Source: Halomonas sp. JB37 (GTDB lineage Bacteria; Pseudomonadota; Gammaproteobacteria; Pseudomonadales; Halomonadaceae). Taken from it: 64,000 bases of DNA. Numbering within the stretch: the stretch's first letter is position 1; every line of letters starts with the position of its first letter. The stretch covers positions 62,001 to 126,000 of the forward strand of contig NZ_NRGW01000001.1 in assembly GCF_002332255.1 (NCBI RefSeq). Direction: 5' to 3'. Under the pieces are notes generated by a model that searched no databases, was not told where the DNA came from, and saw only the letters and a program-made list of their open reading frames with translations. Below are positions 53,604 to 63,596 of this stretch, piece after piece. The position numbers were made by a program, and so were the translations under genes.

Positions 53604-54782
53604 ATGCAAGACGTAGTCATTGTTGCGGCACGCCGCACCGCCGTGGGCGCATTCGAAGGCTCTCTCGCGGGCATTCCAGCCAGCGACCTTGGTGCGCTGG
53701 TGATCAAAGATATCCTTGCATCTACCGGCGTTGCCCCTGATCAAGTTGACGAAGTGCTGCTAGGCCAAGTGCTCACCGCTGGCGTAGGCCAGAATCCGGC
53801 TCGCCAAGCGGCGATTAAAGGAGGCCTGCCAGACTCGGTACCGGCCATGACCATCAATAAAGTCTGCGGCTCAGGTCTTAAAGCGCTTCATCTGGCGGCT
53901 CAGGCCATTCGCTGTGGCGACGCTGACATCATTCTGGCAGGTGGCCAGGAGAACATGTCCGCATCACCTCACGTGCTACCCAACTCACGCACCGGACAAC
54001 GCATGGGTGACTGGAAAGCCATTGATTCCATGGTCCACGATGGCCTGTGGGATGCATTCAATGACTATCACATGGGTATTACCGCCGAGAATTTAGCTGA
54101 GAAATACAGCATCACCCGCGAAGCGATGGATGAATTCGCGGCGTCTTCCCAGCAGAAAGCCGCAGCAGCGATCAAAGAAGGTAAGTTTAAGGGCCAGATC
54201 GTGCCGGTGGAAATTCCCCAGCGTAAAGGCGATCCGCTGGTCTTTGATACCGATGAAAATCCGCGAGAAGTCACGGCCGATAAACTCAGCGGCATGCGCC
54301 CTGCGTTTAAGAAAGACGGTACGATCACCGCCGGTAACGCGTCGGGGCTGAACGACGGCGCGGCGGTGGTTATGCTCTGCTCCGCTGAAAAAGCCAAGCA
54401 GTTAGGCCTTGAGCCGCTGGCGCGCATTGCAGGCTATGCCAACGCTGGGGTAGACCCTGCGATTATGGGCATCGGCCCGGCACCGGCCACCCGCCGCTGT
54501 TTAGAAAAAGCTGGCTGGAGCCTAGATGACCTTGATCTTATCGAGGCCAACGAAGCCTTCGCTGCCCAAGCCCTGTCTGTTAATAAAGAGCTAGGCTGGG
54601 ATGTCAGCAAGGTAAACGTTAACGGTGGCGCCATTGCTATCGGGCACCCTATCGGTGCCTCAGGCTGTCGCGTATTGGTCACACTGCTACACGAAATGAT
54701 CGCCCGAGACGCCAAGAAAGGCCTAGCGACGCTATGTATCGGCGGCGGTCAGGGTGTAGCGCTTGCCATTGAGCGTCCTTAA
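53604..54782 (+). CDS. Acetyl-CoA C-acetyltransferase (beta-ketothiolase, PhaA/AtoB type)
   Basis: The 392-residue thiolase has the active-site Cys in [15 protein letters not shown] (about residue 88), the His in [16 protein letters not shown] (about 347) and the second Cys in LCIGGGQG (about 377). Biosynthetic thiolases of this length supply acetoacetyl-CoA for polyhydroxybutyrate, common in Halomonas, but no phaB or phaC lies alongside. AGGAG lies 7 nt before the ATG. A terminator follows at 54813. Confidence 0.93.
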   Translation: MQDVVIVAARRTAVGAFEGSLAGIPASDLGALVIKDILASTGVAPDQVDEVLLGQVLTAGVGQNPARQAAIKGGLPDSVPAMTINKVCGSGLKALHLAAQAIRCGDADIILAGGQENMSASPHVLPNSRTGQRMGDWKAIDSMVHDGLWDAFNDYHMGITAENLAEKYSITREAMDEFAASSQQKAAAAIKEGKFKGQIVPVEIPQRKGDPLVFDTDENPREVTADKLSGMRPAFKKDGTITAGNASGLNDGAAVVMLCSAEKAKQLGLEPLARIAGYANAGVDPAIMGIGPAPATRRCLEKAGWSLDDLDLIEANEAFAAQALSVNKELGWDVSKVNVNGGAIAIGHPIGASGCRVLVTLLHEMIARDAKKGLATLCIGGGQGVALAIERP

Positions 54783-54812
54783 CGGCCTCGCCTGCGTTAT
54801 TTAGCTAGCCTC

Positions 54813-54842
54813 AAGCCCTCATCAGTAGATGAGGGCTTTTTT
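54813..54842 (+). terminator. Thiolase gene terminator
   Basis: AAGCCCTCAT, loop CAGTAG, ATGAGGGCTT, then TTTT; it lies between convergent thiolase and MFS genes and may serve both. Confidence 0.9.
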
Positions 54843-54854
54843 AATGCCATGCCT

Positions 54855-56024
54855 TCAGCGAGTCTTTACACCCACCACCCTAGGTGGCGTCCTCAACACC
54901 AGCAACGCGCCCATCAGAAAGAATATCGATGCAGCCCACATGGCAATGGGCAAGCTAGTGCCATCGACGATTCGCCCGCCCAGCATCGCTCCCAGGCCGA
55001 TCGACATATTAAACGCAAAGGCCATCAACGCCGTGGCGGCTTCCGTATTCGGCGCGGTGCGTAGAATCCAGGTCTGAATACTCACCGATACACTGCCGAA
55101 AACCGCCCCCCAAATCATCAGCAAGATAACGCCGCTTTGCGGTTGAATGCCCAGCAATGGGAAGGCCGCGACAACCAGTAGTAGCAAACTAGGAATGGCC
55201 AGCACGGCACGGTACGGGTGGCGCCCGGCAAATACGCCTGCCGCTATATTGCCCAAAATACCCGCTGCGCCGTAAAGCAGCAGCAGGCTGCCCACATGGC
55301 GCTGAGAAATACCGCTTATTTCCTGCAGAATAGGGCTAATAAAGGTATAGGCCGCGAAGTGCCCCACCACCACAAACCCCGTTGTGAGCACGGCCACCCG
55401 CACGCCACGATTACTTAGCTGCTGCGCTAGCACGCGTAAACGCACCGGCTCTCTCGGCGGCAAAGGGGGTAGCCAGCACCATAGCGCGATGGCCGTTAGC
55501 AGGCTGAACCCGCCTAGCGCACCAAAGGCGACTCGCCAGTTGCTAAGATCTCCCAGCAGCGTGCCAAGCGGTACACCCAGTACTGACGCTGCCGCTACGC
55601 CACCAAAAATAAGCGTCATCGCTTTCGGCACCTTAGCTTCTGGCACTAGGCGTGGCGCAATACTCCCGGCGACTGCCCAGAACCCACCAATACTCAGCCC
55701 GACCAGCACGCGCGCGGCAAGCAGCAGTGCAAAGCTGCTTGCCAGCGCCGTCAACACACTGCCTAGCACCATCACCATCATCAGCAGCGTGAGCATAATG
55801 CGCCGATCCAAGCGCCCCACGGCTACCGGCAAAAGCGGGGCTGAAAAAGCCGCAATGACGCCGGGCACGGTCACCATTAACCCCGCCATGCCTGGCGTCA
55901 CGCCCATCGCCGAGGCCACTTGAGACAATAGCCCAATAGGCAACTGCTCAGCGGTCACCAATAAAAATATGCCGATCATCACGGCCACCACCGCTCTCCA
56001 CCGCGGCGCTTGTTCCTGCTCCAT
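54855..56024 (-). CDS. MFS transporter (DHA1/AraJ-like exporter)
   Basis: The 389-residue protein has 12 predicted helices, with an N-terminal TAEQLPIGLLSQVASAMGV motif and the motif-A-like loop GRLDRRIML between TM2 and TM3. VLVGLSIGGFWAVAGSIAPR follows. These features match DHA1-type sugar or drug exporters (AraJ, purine efflux PbuE-like). The substrate is unknown. It is divergent from nothing close; pnp ends 120 bp upstream on the same strand, behind a terminator. Confidence 0.88.
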   Translation of the reverse strand: MEQEQAPRWRAVVAVMIGIFLLVTAEQLPIGLLSQVASAMGVTPGMAGLMVTVPGVIAAFSAPLLPVAVGRLDRRIMLTLLMMVMVLGSVLTALASSFALLLAARVLVGLSIGGFWAVAGSIAPRLVPEAKVPKAMTLIFGGVAAASVLGVPLGTLLGDLSNWRVAFGALGGFSLLTAIALWCWLPPLPPREPVRLRVLAQQLSNRGVRVAVLTTGFVVVGHFAAYTFISPILQEISGISQRHVGSLLLLYGAAGILGNIAAGVFAGRHPYRAVLAIPSLLLLVVAAFPLLGIQPQSGVILLMIWGAVFGSVSVSIQTWILRTAPNTEAATALMAFAFNMSIGLGAMLGGRIVDGTSLPIAMWAASIFFLMGALLVLRTPPRVVGVKTR

Positions 56025-56075
56025 AGCGACTCTCTCTTACGGCTGCTGACAATATAACCATGCCTATCAAACAAC

Positions 56076-56108
56076 ACCGCCCTCGTAACCAGAGGCTACG
56101 AGGGCGGT
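56076..56108 (-). terminator. pnp terminator
   Basis: A perfect 12-bp stem, ACCGCCCTCGTA with TACGAGGGCGGT, around a 9-nt loop; on the minus strand it is followed by GTTGTTTG. Confidence 0.85.
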
Positions 56109-56143
56109 ATCAGAAACCGAATTACGATTTAACGACCTGCATG

Positions 56144-58294
56144 TTAAATCGCGGTGTCAGTTTCCGCTTCTTGCGCTGCGAAAGCAGTCTTCTCTTCTTC
56201 GGTGATCTCTTTCATCGACAGCTTCACGCGATTGCGGTTGTCAATATCAAGCACTTTCACGATCACATCATCGCCTTCGTTCAAGAAGTCGCGCACGTTA
56301 TTAACACGCTCGGCAACGATCTGCGAGATGTGCACCAGACCATCGGTACCCGGCATGATGTTAACAAAGGCACCAAAGTCAGCAATACGTACGACCTTAC
56401 CGTTGTACAGCTTGCCAATTTCCGCTTCAGCGGTAATCGCCAATACGGTATCAATGGCTCGCTTCGCAGCGGCTTTGTCTTCCGCGTAAATACGTACGGT
56501 GCCATCATCGTCAAGATCGATCGAGGCGCCGGTGTCTTCGCAAATTTTGCGAATCGTCGCACCGCCTTTACCAATGACATCACGGATTTTGTCAGGATCG
56601 ATTTTGATCGTCGCCATGGACGGCGCGTTGTCAGAGACATCGGTACGGCTCTGGCTGATCACGACATTCATTTGCTCAAGAATGCTTAAACGAGCGGTCA
56701 GAGCTTGCTGAAGCGCAAGCTCCATAATCTCTTCGTTGATGCCTTCGATCTTAATGTCCATCTGCAGGGCAGTAATACCCTCTTCAGAACCAGCGACTTT
56801 AAAATCCATGTCGCCGAGGTGATCTTCGTCACCCAGGATATCGGTCAATACCGCAAAGCCGTCAGCATCTTTCACCAGGCCCATGGCGATACCGGCTACC
56901 GGCGCTTTCAGCGGTACGCCTGCATCCATCAGAGCCAATGAAGAGCCACAGACTGAAGCCATTGAGCTTGAGCCGTTAGACTCGGTGATTTCAGATACTA
57001 CGCGAATGGTATACGGGAAAACGTCAGCGGAAGGCAGCATTGCCTGAACGCCGCGGCGCGCTAAGCGGCCGTGACCGATTTCGCGACGCTTCGGACCACC
57101 CATGAAGCCAGCTTCACCAACTGAATAAGGAGGGAAGTTGTAGTGCAGCATAAAGCGGTCTTTACGCTCGCCTTCTAAAGACTCAATCAGCTGAGAGTCA
57201 CGCAGCGTGCCCAGCGTGGCAATGGCAATGGCCTGCGTTTCACCGCGAGTAAACACGGCCGACCCATGAGTCTTCGGCAGCACACCCACTTCAATGGCCA
57301 GCGGGCGTACCGTTTGGTTATCACGGCCGTCAATACGCGGCTCGCCCTTGACCACACGTGAACGCACGACGCGTTTTTCAAGACCCGCGAAAGCACCTTT
57401 CACTTCATCTTTAGTAAACTTATCGTTAACGGGCTCGCCTTCAACGGCGACTAGTTGCTCAACCGCCTGATCTTTCAGCGCCGCCAGCGCATCCTGACGC
57501 TGCATTTTATCGGTAATGCGGTAAGCATCGCCTACCTTGGCTTCAAAAGCATCGCTCATGGCAGCTTTTAATTCCGCATTTTCTTCAGCGGCCTTCCACT
57601 CCCAGCGTGGCTTGCCTGCTTCGGCGACCAGTTCATTGATCGCCGTAATCGCGACCTGCATTTCCTGATGGCCAAACAACACCGCGCCGAGCATTTCATC
57701 TTCAAGCAGTTCTTTGGCTTCAGACTCAACCATCAATACGGCTTTTTCAGTACCGGCAACGACCATGTCGAGCTCAGAGGTCGCCAGCTCTTCAACCGTC
57801 GGGTTGAGGAAGTAGCCCTGCTCTTCATTAAAGCCAACGCGCGCAGCACCTATCGGGCCTTTAAAAGGCACGCCAGAGATGCTCAGCGCCGCAGAGGTAC
57901 CCAGCAGTGCGGCAATATCCGGATCGTGGTTGCGATCGGTAGAAAGAACGGTACAGACAACCTGCACTTCGTTCATAAAGCCTTTAGGGAACAACGGGCG
58001 AATAGGGCGATCAATCAGACGCGAGGTCAACGTCTCTTTTTCAGTGGGGCGCCCTTCACGCTTGAAGAAGCCGCCAGGAATTTTACCCACCGCGTAGGTC
58101 TTCTCTTGGTAATGTACCGAGAGGGGGAAAAAGGGCTGGCTCGGGTTAGCTTCTTTTCTGGCGACCACGGTACACAGCACGACAGTGTCGTCCATGGTAA
58201 CCATGACAGCGCCGCTAGCCTGGCGAGCAATACGCCCGGTTTCGAGCGTGACGGTGCTACGACCGTACTGGAACGTTTTCTTTACCGGATTCAC
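56144..58294 (-). CDS. pnp: Polynucleotide phosphorylase
   Basis: The 716-residue trimeric 3'-5' exoribonuclease of the degradosome has two RNase PH domains (second with [17 protein letters not shown], metal Asp residues), a KH domain ([17 protein letters not shown]) and a C-terminal S1 domain ([15 protein letters not shown]). I prefer the GTG at 58294, because AAGGAAG lies 5 nt upstream and the protein then opens [13 protein letters not shown], aligning with E. coli. An in-frame ATG at 58318 would add eight residues. It normally follows rpsO directly; here a 3.8-kb cassette intervenes. Confidence 0.95.
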   Translation of the reverse strand: MNPVKKTFQYGRSTVTLETGRIARQASGAVMVTMDDTVVLCTVVARKEANPSQPFFPLSVHYQEKTYAVGKIPGGFFKREGRPTEKETLTSRLIDRPIRPLFPKGFMNEVQVVCTVLSTDRNHDPDIAALLGTSAALSISGVPFKGPIGAARVGFNEEQGYFLNPTVEELATSELDMVVAGTEKAVLMVESEAKELLEDEMLGAVLFGHQEMQVAITAINELVAEAGKPRWEWKAAEENAELKAAMSDAFEAKVGDAYRITDKMQRQDALAALKDQAVEQLVAVEGEPVNDKFTKDEVKGAFAGLEKRVVRSRVVKGEPRIDGRDNQTVRPLAIEVGVLPKTHGSAVFTRGETQAIAIATLGTLRDSQLIESLEGERKDRFMLHYNFPPYSVGEAGFMGGPKRREIGHGRLARRGVQAMLPSADVFPYTIRVVSEITESNGSSSMASVCGSSLALMDAGVPLKAPVAGIAMGLVKDADGFAVLTDILGDEDHLGDMDFKVAGSEEGITALQMDIKIEGINEEIMELALQQALTARLSILEQMNVVISQSRTDVSDNAPSMATIKIDPDKIRDVIGKGGATIRKICEDTGASIDLDDDGTVRIYAEDKAAAKRAIDTVLAITAEAEIGKLYNGKVVRIADFGAFVNIMPGTDGLVHISQIVAERVNNVRDFLNEGDDVIVKVLDIDNRNRVKLSMKEITEEEKTAFAAQEAETDTAI

Positions 58295-58422
58295 AGCGAC
58301 TTCCTTCAGCATTATCAATATCTACTTGTCTATTCGTTTAGGTCGTTTTGACTCGATACCATTCTAGGCGCTGGAACGCGATAGGGCTACCAGTTCCCTC
58401 TTTGAGCAAGCCAAAACATAAA

Positions 58423-58453
58423 AAAACGGGCAGCTCGCAAGGAGCTGCCCGTT
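58423..58453 (-). terminator. Terminator after the porin gene, left copy of a duplicated hairpin
   Basis: On the minus strand: AACGGGCAGCTC, loop CTTGC, GAGCTGCCCGTT, then a TTTTTTATGTTTT tail. It is identical to the hairpin after rpsO at 62245-62275 over 31 bp except one loop base. Confidence 0.9.
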
Positions 58454-58512
58454 GCCACACGGATAAAACTGAGTGCCAGACACTGCCCTTTACAACATCT
58501 AAAGCGATTTTA

Positions 58513-60036
58513 TTAGAACACTAACTGCAATCGAGCAGAGAGCGTATCACCATCATCTGGCCCCCTGAAGGAGACAGAACGATTATGGGTATCCCAGAGC
58601 GTGTAATTCAGCATCACCCGCGCCCAATCGTTCGGATACCAGTTCAGACCAAGTGTCGTTGCGTTCCCCTCACCACCGAGATAATTGGGCTCATCGAAAA
58701 AATCCAACTCCTGATAGCGGACGGCAAACTGAAACGCCCCCATTCCCCCCGACTCAACCGGGCTCTTGATATTCGGGCTCTGCCAGAGGCCTGATTTACG
58801 AGAGTAGCCATGCTGCTCACCGGTTAAAAAATAGCTGGCCTGAACAGCCCAAGCGTCATAGTTCAGGCTCTGGCCACCTGAAGCGTCACGCTGATCCACG
58901 GTACGCTGCCCATATTCTGCGGCCGCCGCAAATGAACCCAGCGATGTGGCCAATTCGAGCCCATAAGCAGTGCTCGACTCAGGATCGGTGACAGCACGAC
59001 TACGAATAGTAACGTTGTCATTGAAATTATCGGCGGCATTGATGTTGTTGGTCACATTACCTGAACTACTATCAAAATCTTCATAGAATCCCCAGCCGCC
59101 TAAGTGGACCATATCACCACCGCTATGCCAGGGATTCCAGTGGGCTCGGCTCATGTAGGTGGTCGTATCAGAGCGATCGGTGTCACCGCCGAGCCTGCCA
59201 TTGGTCACTGCTAAGGATGCATGCCAGTCACGGTTGTTGCCGAACACTTTGCCTTTCACCCCCAGTCCGTATGAGCCACGGTCTGGAGCAACTGCTTCAT
59301 TAACGAAGTTTCGCTCCATGAACCAAGTATTGTTGGATGAAGTAGCACCATCCATCGTGCGGTCGTCATATTTATTGCCGACATACAGCTCTGCATCTCT
59401 TCCGCCCCAGTTAAATAGGCTAGATATATAAGCATCACGCATGCTGACAGAGTTGTTTGACAGGTCGTAGCCCAGCTTGTAACCAACGCGTTCAGATAGC
59501 TGACCAGCAAGATCCAATTGCAGGCGCCTTGCCGTTGAGCCGCTGATATTACGATCTTCAAAATCAGAGCCTCGCGTGGCCGAGGTGTCAAACTGTAGCC
59601 GCCCACCTATCTCCAGACGACGACTGCCGTCGGCGCTGATAAATTCTGGCCCACCACCCGACCAGTCAATACGCGACTGGTCAACCTGGGACGCCTCTAG
59701 CAATGCGACCTGGCTTTGTAGCTCTGCAATGGCCGCACTATCTCCCGACGCTGTCGCCTCAGCGCTGGATTGTGTAAACGCCGTGGTTGGGTTCTGCGCT
59801 GACGGTACGGGAACTGTATCCCGAGAAGACTCCAGCTGTCCTAAACGGGCCTGCATAGCCTCTAATTGCTGCGCCTGACGAGCCAGCAGCTCAGACTGGC
59901 GCGCGATCAGTTCAGCAAGTTCGGCAGGTGTCGCCTCACTGGCCAATGCACTACCACTAAAAAAAGGTAAAACAAATAACCCGAGGGTGGCCGCAGATAG
60001 CAGGACACTGCTACCTGAATTAGTTTTATTTAGCAT
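58513..60036 (-). CDS. OprP/OprO-like outer-membrane porin
   Basis: The 507-residue protein has a signal peptide (LSAATLGLFVLPFFSGSALA), a coiled-coil N-terminal region (LAELIARQSELLARQAQQLE, with a Glu/Gln heptad pattern), then a beta-barrel opening with DGSRRLEIGGRLQFDTSA and ending LSARLQLVF with the C-terminal Phe of outer-membrane proteins. This is the OprO/P (phosphate-selective porin) layout. The substrate in this cassette may not be phosphate. ATG 60036 fits the signal peptide better than the open frame up to 60084. Confidence 0.85.
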   Translation of the reverse strand: MLNKTNSGSSVLLSAATLGLFVLPFFSGSALASEATPAELAELIARQSELLARQAQQLEAMQARLGQLESSRDTVPVPSAQNPTTAFTQSSAEATASGDSAAIAELQSQVALLEASQVDQSRIDWSGGGPEFISADGSRRLEIGGRLQFDTSATRGSDFEDRNISGSTARRLQLDLAGQLSERVGYKLGYDLSNNSVSMRDAYISSLFNWGGRDAELYVGNKYDDRTMDGATSSNNTWFMERNFVNEAVAPDRGSYGLGVKGKVFGNNRDWHASLAVTNGRLGGDTDRSDTTTYMSRAHWNPWHSGGDMVHLGGWGFYEDFDSSSGNVTNNINAADNFNDNVTIRSRAVTDPESSTAYGLELATSLGSFAAAAEYGQRTVDQRDASGGQSLNYDAWAVQASYFLTGEQHGYSRKSGLWQSPNIKSPVESGGMGAFQFAVRYQELDFFDEPNYLGGEGNATTLGLNWYPNDWARVMLNYTLWDTHNRSVSFRGPDDGDTLSARLQLVF

Positions 60037-60093
60037 AATTGTCCCATGATCCCTGAGGATCGGATTCTGATTGTTGTTGTGCAAACCGCTAGA

Positions 60094-61017
60094 CTAGCGT
60101 GCTCGCGATGCAATATAGCGAGCCGCAAAGGGCGTCATCTGACTGGGGCTGTGTGTCACTCCGGGTAAAACCCAATGCCGCCAATTGAATGTGGTGTTCA
60201 AAGACCGGGCTTGGCGTTCACCAAATTCAAAATAGTGGCGAGTTCGGTCCACGCGAGTCGCGCCCTGTGCATTGGTTTCAGGCGTTTGGCGCATAACAGT
60301 GTGAAGTGTGGCCGTATCCGCTCCACCTGCCAGCAACAGCATCGGCTGAGAAAAAAAAGCTTCTCTCGCGGTGGCATTCAGCATCGGTACACCACCGGTT
60401 CCATACGGCCACGCAATCGTCTCATCAGGCATCGTGTACCAGCCTGCTGCACCGACGATAATTTCCTCTACATTAGACTCGGGCATGAACATGGCGAAGC
60501 GATGGGCTACCTGTGCACCGGCACCGTGGCCATACAGATAATAGGTTTCACGATTACTATGGCTGCGGTGCGTTCTGAAGTCAGCAAACACTCTCTCAAC
60601 AAGAGTGAAGACCCACTGATCTGGTGGGTTCATCTCCTCTAGCTGAGTAAAACCACGCGCTTGCTCTGCTGACCCGGCCTTGAATACGTTACCCAAGTTG
60701 AAACCATTTCCGCCTGGATAGGCCTGCGCGCTAAACCGAGGCACCAAGACCATCAGCCCCTCACGCTCAGCAAGTTCGGCCCAGTTGTCACGATACTCCT
60801 TCGCGTTGCGTCGCAGCCCGTGCAGGATGAGAACTATCGGCGTATCCGACGTATAGTTGCTCGGCTGATAGTAATAGACCCCCACCTCCTGGCGTGTAGC
60901 AAGGTCTTCAAATACATAGCGCCCAGCACCAGCCTCCAGACTTGCCACGCGCTCATTAGCGGCGACCGTCGACAATGGCAGGCACAGCACCATTAATGCG
61001 AACCATAGGATTCTCAT
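60094..61017 (-). CDS. Secreted alpha/beta-hydrolase-fold protein with replaced nucleophile
   Basis: The 307-residue protein has a signal peptide (MRILWFALMVLCLPLSTVAA) and an esterase/polyhydroxybutyrate-depolymerase-like fold: oxyanion region VLILHGLRRNAKEYRDNW, elbow LYGHGAGAQVAHRF, an Asp in GGADTATLHT and His in VLPGVTHSP. The elbow should be G-x-S-x-G, but residue 165 is Gly (codon GGT, 60523-60525), one base from Ser AGT. The Asp and His remain. It may be an inactive binding protein, or use another nucleophile. It is the middle gene of the cassette, 58 bp upstream of the porin. Confidence 0.8.
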   Translation of the reverse strand: MRILWFALMVLCLPLSTVAANERVASLEAGAGRYVFEDLATRQEVGVYYYQPSNYTSDTPIVLILHGLRRNAKEYRDNWAELAEREGLMVLVPRFSAQAYPGGNGFNLGNVFKAGSAEQARGFTQLEEMNPPDQWVFTLVERVFADFRTHRSHSNRETYYLYGHGAGAQVAHRFAMFMPESNVEEIIVGAAGWYTMPDETIAWPYGTGGVPMLNATAREAFFSQPMLLLAGGADTATLHTVMRQTPETNAQGATRVDRTRHYFEFGERQARSLNTTFNWRHWVLPGVTHSPSQMTPFAARYIASRAR

Positions 61018-61180
61018 TTTTGCTCTCTTATTTTATTTATTCAGATTTGGATAGCCTTGCTCAGAAGCTTCTACCTGGCGTGTACGTATCACGGTTAAAC
61101 GCGCGTCTAGCAGCGCAGACCGACCGTCGAACTGCGCTAGCAGTAGACAATTCACTAAACAAGGCTTGGATATTATCTCG

Positions 61181-61981
61181 TTAGCGGCGGTTGTACTCAG
61201 CTACCGTGTCTTCGGCGACCTGCTGCAAAAAGGCCGCCGTATCTTCATCGATACGGCCGTAATAGGTGTACGGATTACCCACGACCGATGTGTCGTAGAG
61301 TGTGGCAAACACGGTGGCAGCGGCTAGATAGCTGCCTTCTGGGGAGGGGTGGCTGCCGTCGTAATCAACATGCAAGGCCAATTCAGGACGTTGCTCGTAG
61401 GCATTTTGAAAAGCAAGACCGACGGGAATCACCGGGGCGCCGATCTCATTACCCACAGAGGTATACAGCTCTTCGATCTTATCGGTCATGCCGGCATCGT
61501 AACTATCATGATCTTCGCTGTAGGCAGGCGTCATGTAGAGCACTGTCTCTGCCCCCGTCGCCTCAATGGCATTATGATGCCGCAGAACAGCATCACGAAA
61601 CTCCTGCTGCTTCTCGTCACTCAATGCAGCCGCGCTGTGCCCCTGCAGGACAACAACATCAAACGGGTTAGGAAACCCCAAGGCCCCTGGGAACAGATAG
61701 TTTTTGACTTCGTGCTGCGATAAATAAGCGCCTGAAATGGTCACAGACTTGCTCTTGAGCTGATCGGCAGTGTCGGGATAGGCAGCTTCCGCCATGCGCT
61801 TAACGTAGTTGTGCAGGCTATTGTTGTAGTACTGATAACTATTGCCTACATAGAGGATTTGCTGCGGGTTTGGTGAGCCGAGGGCATTGGACTGAGTTTC
61901 GGTTTCGGCTTCGGCCATGACTGAAGCTGGGAATAGCGCGGTTATGGCGAGAATGCCAATGCTGGCGAGGGATGTTTTCAT
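61181..61981 (-). CDS. Secreted SGNH-hydrolase-like protein
   Basis: The 266-residue protein has a signal peptide (LASIGILAITALFPASVMA) and SGNH blocks: I LYVGNSYQYYNN, with Asn where GDS has Asp but the Ser kept; III FDVVVLQGHSAA; and V DGSHPSPEGSYLAA with the catalytic Asp and His. It resembles uncharacterised SGNH/DUF4886-type proteins. Substrate is likely an acyl ester or acetylated glycan (inference). ATG 61981 fits the signal peptide. It is the first gene of the rpsO-pnp cassette. Confidence 0.72.
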   Translation of the reverse strand: MKTSLASIGILAITALFPASVMAEAETETQSNALGSPNPQQILYVGNSYQYYNNSLHNYVKRMAEAAYPDTADQLKSKSVTISGAYLSQHEVKNYLFPGALGFPNPFDVVVLQGHSAAALSDEKQQEFRDAVLRHHNAIEATGAETVLYMTPAYSEDHDSYDAGMTDKIEELYTSVGNEIGAPVIPVGLAFQNAYEQRPELALHVDYDGSHPSPEGSYLAAATVFATLYDTSVVGNPYTYYGRIDEDTAAFLQQVAEDTVAEYNRR

Positions 61982-62244
61982 TGGTGTTAGTTCCATCCAC
62001 GGAGTCGTTTGTAAAATCTAAGGTGTATTACGTCCAGACACCTCAGTACCTCACAAATACTTTTGCAAACTACATTCCGTTCACTTCTTTGCTTCTTTAT
62101 TTCAAACAGTTGAAAATTTCACACGCGACAAACGTCGAAAGACCCAAACCTAACGATGGATGGAAATCCGCACGATTAAAATCGGCGTTTGTGCAGATTT
62201 CCGCGCACTAACACTTGCACTCCCCATGGTCTATCCACCAACGC
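61982..62244 (-). other. Upstream region of the inserted cassette
   Basis: This 263-bp stretch after the rpsO terminator is AT-rich on the cassette side and must hold the promoter for the SGNH gene. I see no gene, tRNA or integrase fragment. TTTGCAAAAGTATTTG near 62055-62070 is AT-rich but no firm promoter call is possible. Confidence 0.35.
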
Positions 62245-62275
62245 AAAACGGGCAGCTCACAAGGAGCTGCCCGTT
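62245..62275 (-). terminator. rpsO terminator, right copy of the duplicated hairpin
   Basis: On the minus strand: AACGGGCAGCTC, loop CTTGT, GAGCTGCCCGTT, then TTGCGTT. It differs from the left copy by one loop base. Its U tract is weaker. Confidence 0.88.
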
Positions 62276-62297
62276 TCTCAATCTTTGCCAGTAATAC

Positions 62298-62567
62298 TTA
62301 GCGGCGAAGACCTAAACGCTGAATCAGAGACTGATAGCGTTCGAAATCTTTACGCTTTAGGTAGTCCAGCAGCTTACGACGCTGGTTAACCATGCGGATC
62401 AGACCACGACGTGAGTGGTGATCCTGCTTGTTGGTCTTGAAGTGATCCTGCAGGCCATTGATGTTGGCGCTCAGCAGTGCAACCTGCACTTCAGGGGAAC
62501 CCGTATCGTTATCGCCGCGGCCGTATTCGGTGACGATCTCGGCCTTCTTCTCAGCGGTTAAAGCCAT
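62298..62567 (-). CDS. rpsO: 30S ribosomal protein S15
   Basis: The 89-residue protein matches S15 exactly in length. [17 protein letters not shown] opens it and the 16S-binding [20 protein letters not shown] segment (about residues 46-64) is intact, ending [13 protein letters not shown]. It normally leads an rpsO-pnp transcript. Here its terminator is followed by the cassette. GGAG lies about 6 nt before the ATG. truB lies 108 bp upstream on the same strand. Confidence 0.98.
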   Translation of the reverse strand: MALTAEKKAEIVTEYGRGDNDTGSPEVQVALLSANINGLQDHFKTNKQDHHSRRGLIRMVNQRRKLLDYLKRKDFERYQSLIQRLGLRR

Positions 62568-62675
62568 CTGTATCTCCAGTAAGCAATATGCCTAAAAATG
62601 AATGGTTGAGACCACGCATATTTGCAGTCTCAGGCTACTATTTTCGCGTAGATGGTCACTTCCTTGCAACGCATC

Positions 62676-63596
62676 TCACGAGATAGCGACGGTACTTAAC
62701 AGTCGCTTAGGCGCCACTTCCTGGGCACCTTTCACTACACCAAGACCGATAAACGTCTCGGCATAATAAAGTCTGGCTACGTCGTCCGGCCCTAAGGCGC
62801 CGGTTTCGAGCGTAACGGGCTGGCCATAGGCCAAACGCGAATGCGCGATGTCATCTACCGTTAATGACGGTAAGTGATTGACCAACACATCCACCGGCAT
62901 TAGCTCAGCTTCCAAAGCGGCCTGATCGGCCAATGCTTCTAGCGCCTCTAGTGTCCACATCGCGTCGGCTAAAAAAGGCCCTGTTTTAAGCCTTCTTAAC
63001 TGGCTGATGTGCGCACCACAGCCCAACGCTTGGCCAATATCTTCAGCTAACGTGCGGATGTAAGTGCCTTTACTGCAGCTTACTTCCAGCTCAAAAGCAG
63101 TGCCGTCAAACGATAATAGGCGCGCATCATACACGCTTACACGCCGCGCTGCACGCTCTACGTGCTTGCCTTCGCGGGCCAGCTCATAAAGCTTTTTGCC
63201 CTGATGCTTGAGAGCAGAATACATGGGCGGCACTTGGTCAATCTCACCACGAAAGCGTGTCAGCACTGCTTCCACGTCATCAATGGTTAAATTGGGTACG
63301 TCATGCTGCGCAATAATCCTGCCTTCTGCATCGCCGGTATCGGTCATCACGCCCAGCTCTACACGCGTGCGATATACCTTATCGGCTTCCAGCAAGTGCG
63401 ATGAAAACTTGGTGGCTTCGCCTAAGCAAATCGGCAATAAGCCGGTTGCCATCGGATCTAACGTGCCCGTATGACCGGCTTTTTGGGCCTGAAACAAACG
63501 GCGAACACGCTGCAGCGCATGATTGCTGGAAAGCCCTTTGGGCTTATCCAGCAGCAGTACGCCGTTAACCGGCAAGCCGCGACGTTGACGTGCCAC
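62676..63596 (-). CDS. truB: tRNA pseudouridine55 synthase
   Basis: The 306-residue enzyme makes Psi55 in the T arm of tRNAs. The catalytic Asp lies in HTGTLDPMATGLLP (about residue 43). LDKPKGLSSNHALQRVR, YSALKHQGKKLYELAREG and EVSCSKGTYIRTLAEDIG match the family, and the C-terminal PUA-like part is present. It starts with GTG at 63596, overlapping the rbfA stop by one base (TAGTG). The rbfA-truB-rpsO order is conserved. Confidence 0.97.
   Translation of the reverse strand: MARQRRGLPVNGVLLLDKPKGLSSNHALQRVRRLFQAQKAGHTGTLDPMATGLLPICLGEATKFSSHLLEADKVYRTRVELGVMTDTGDAEGRIIAQHDVPNLTIDDVEAVLTRFRGEIDQVPPMYSALKHQGKKLYELAREGKHVERAARRVSVYDARLLSFDGTAFELEVSCSKGTYIRTLAEDIGQALGCGAHISQLRRLKTGPFLADAMWTLEALEALADQAALEAELMPVDVLVNHLPSLTVDDIAHSRLAYGQPVTLETGALGPDDVARLYYAETFIGLGVVKGAQEVAPKRLLSTVAIS

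Noticed and set aside
58467..62244. An integrative element using the rpsO terminator as an att site
   Set aside because: The direct repeats fit, but no integrase, recombinase or transposase gene lies inside, so I report only a flanked cassette.
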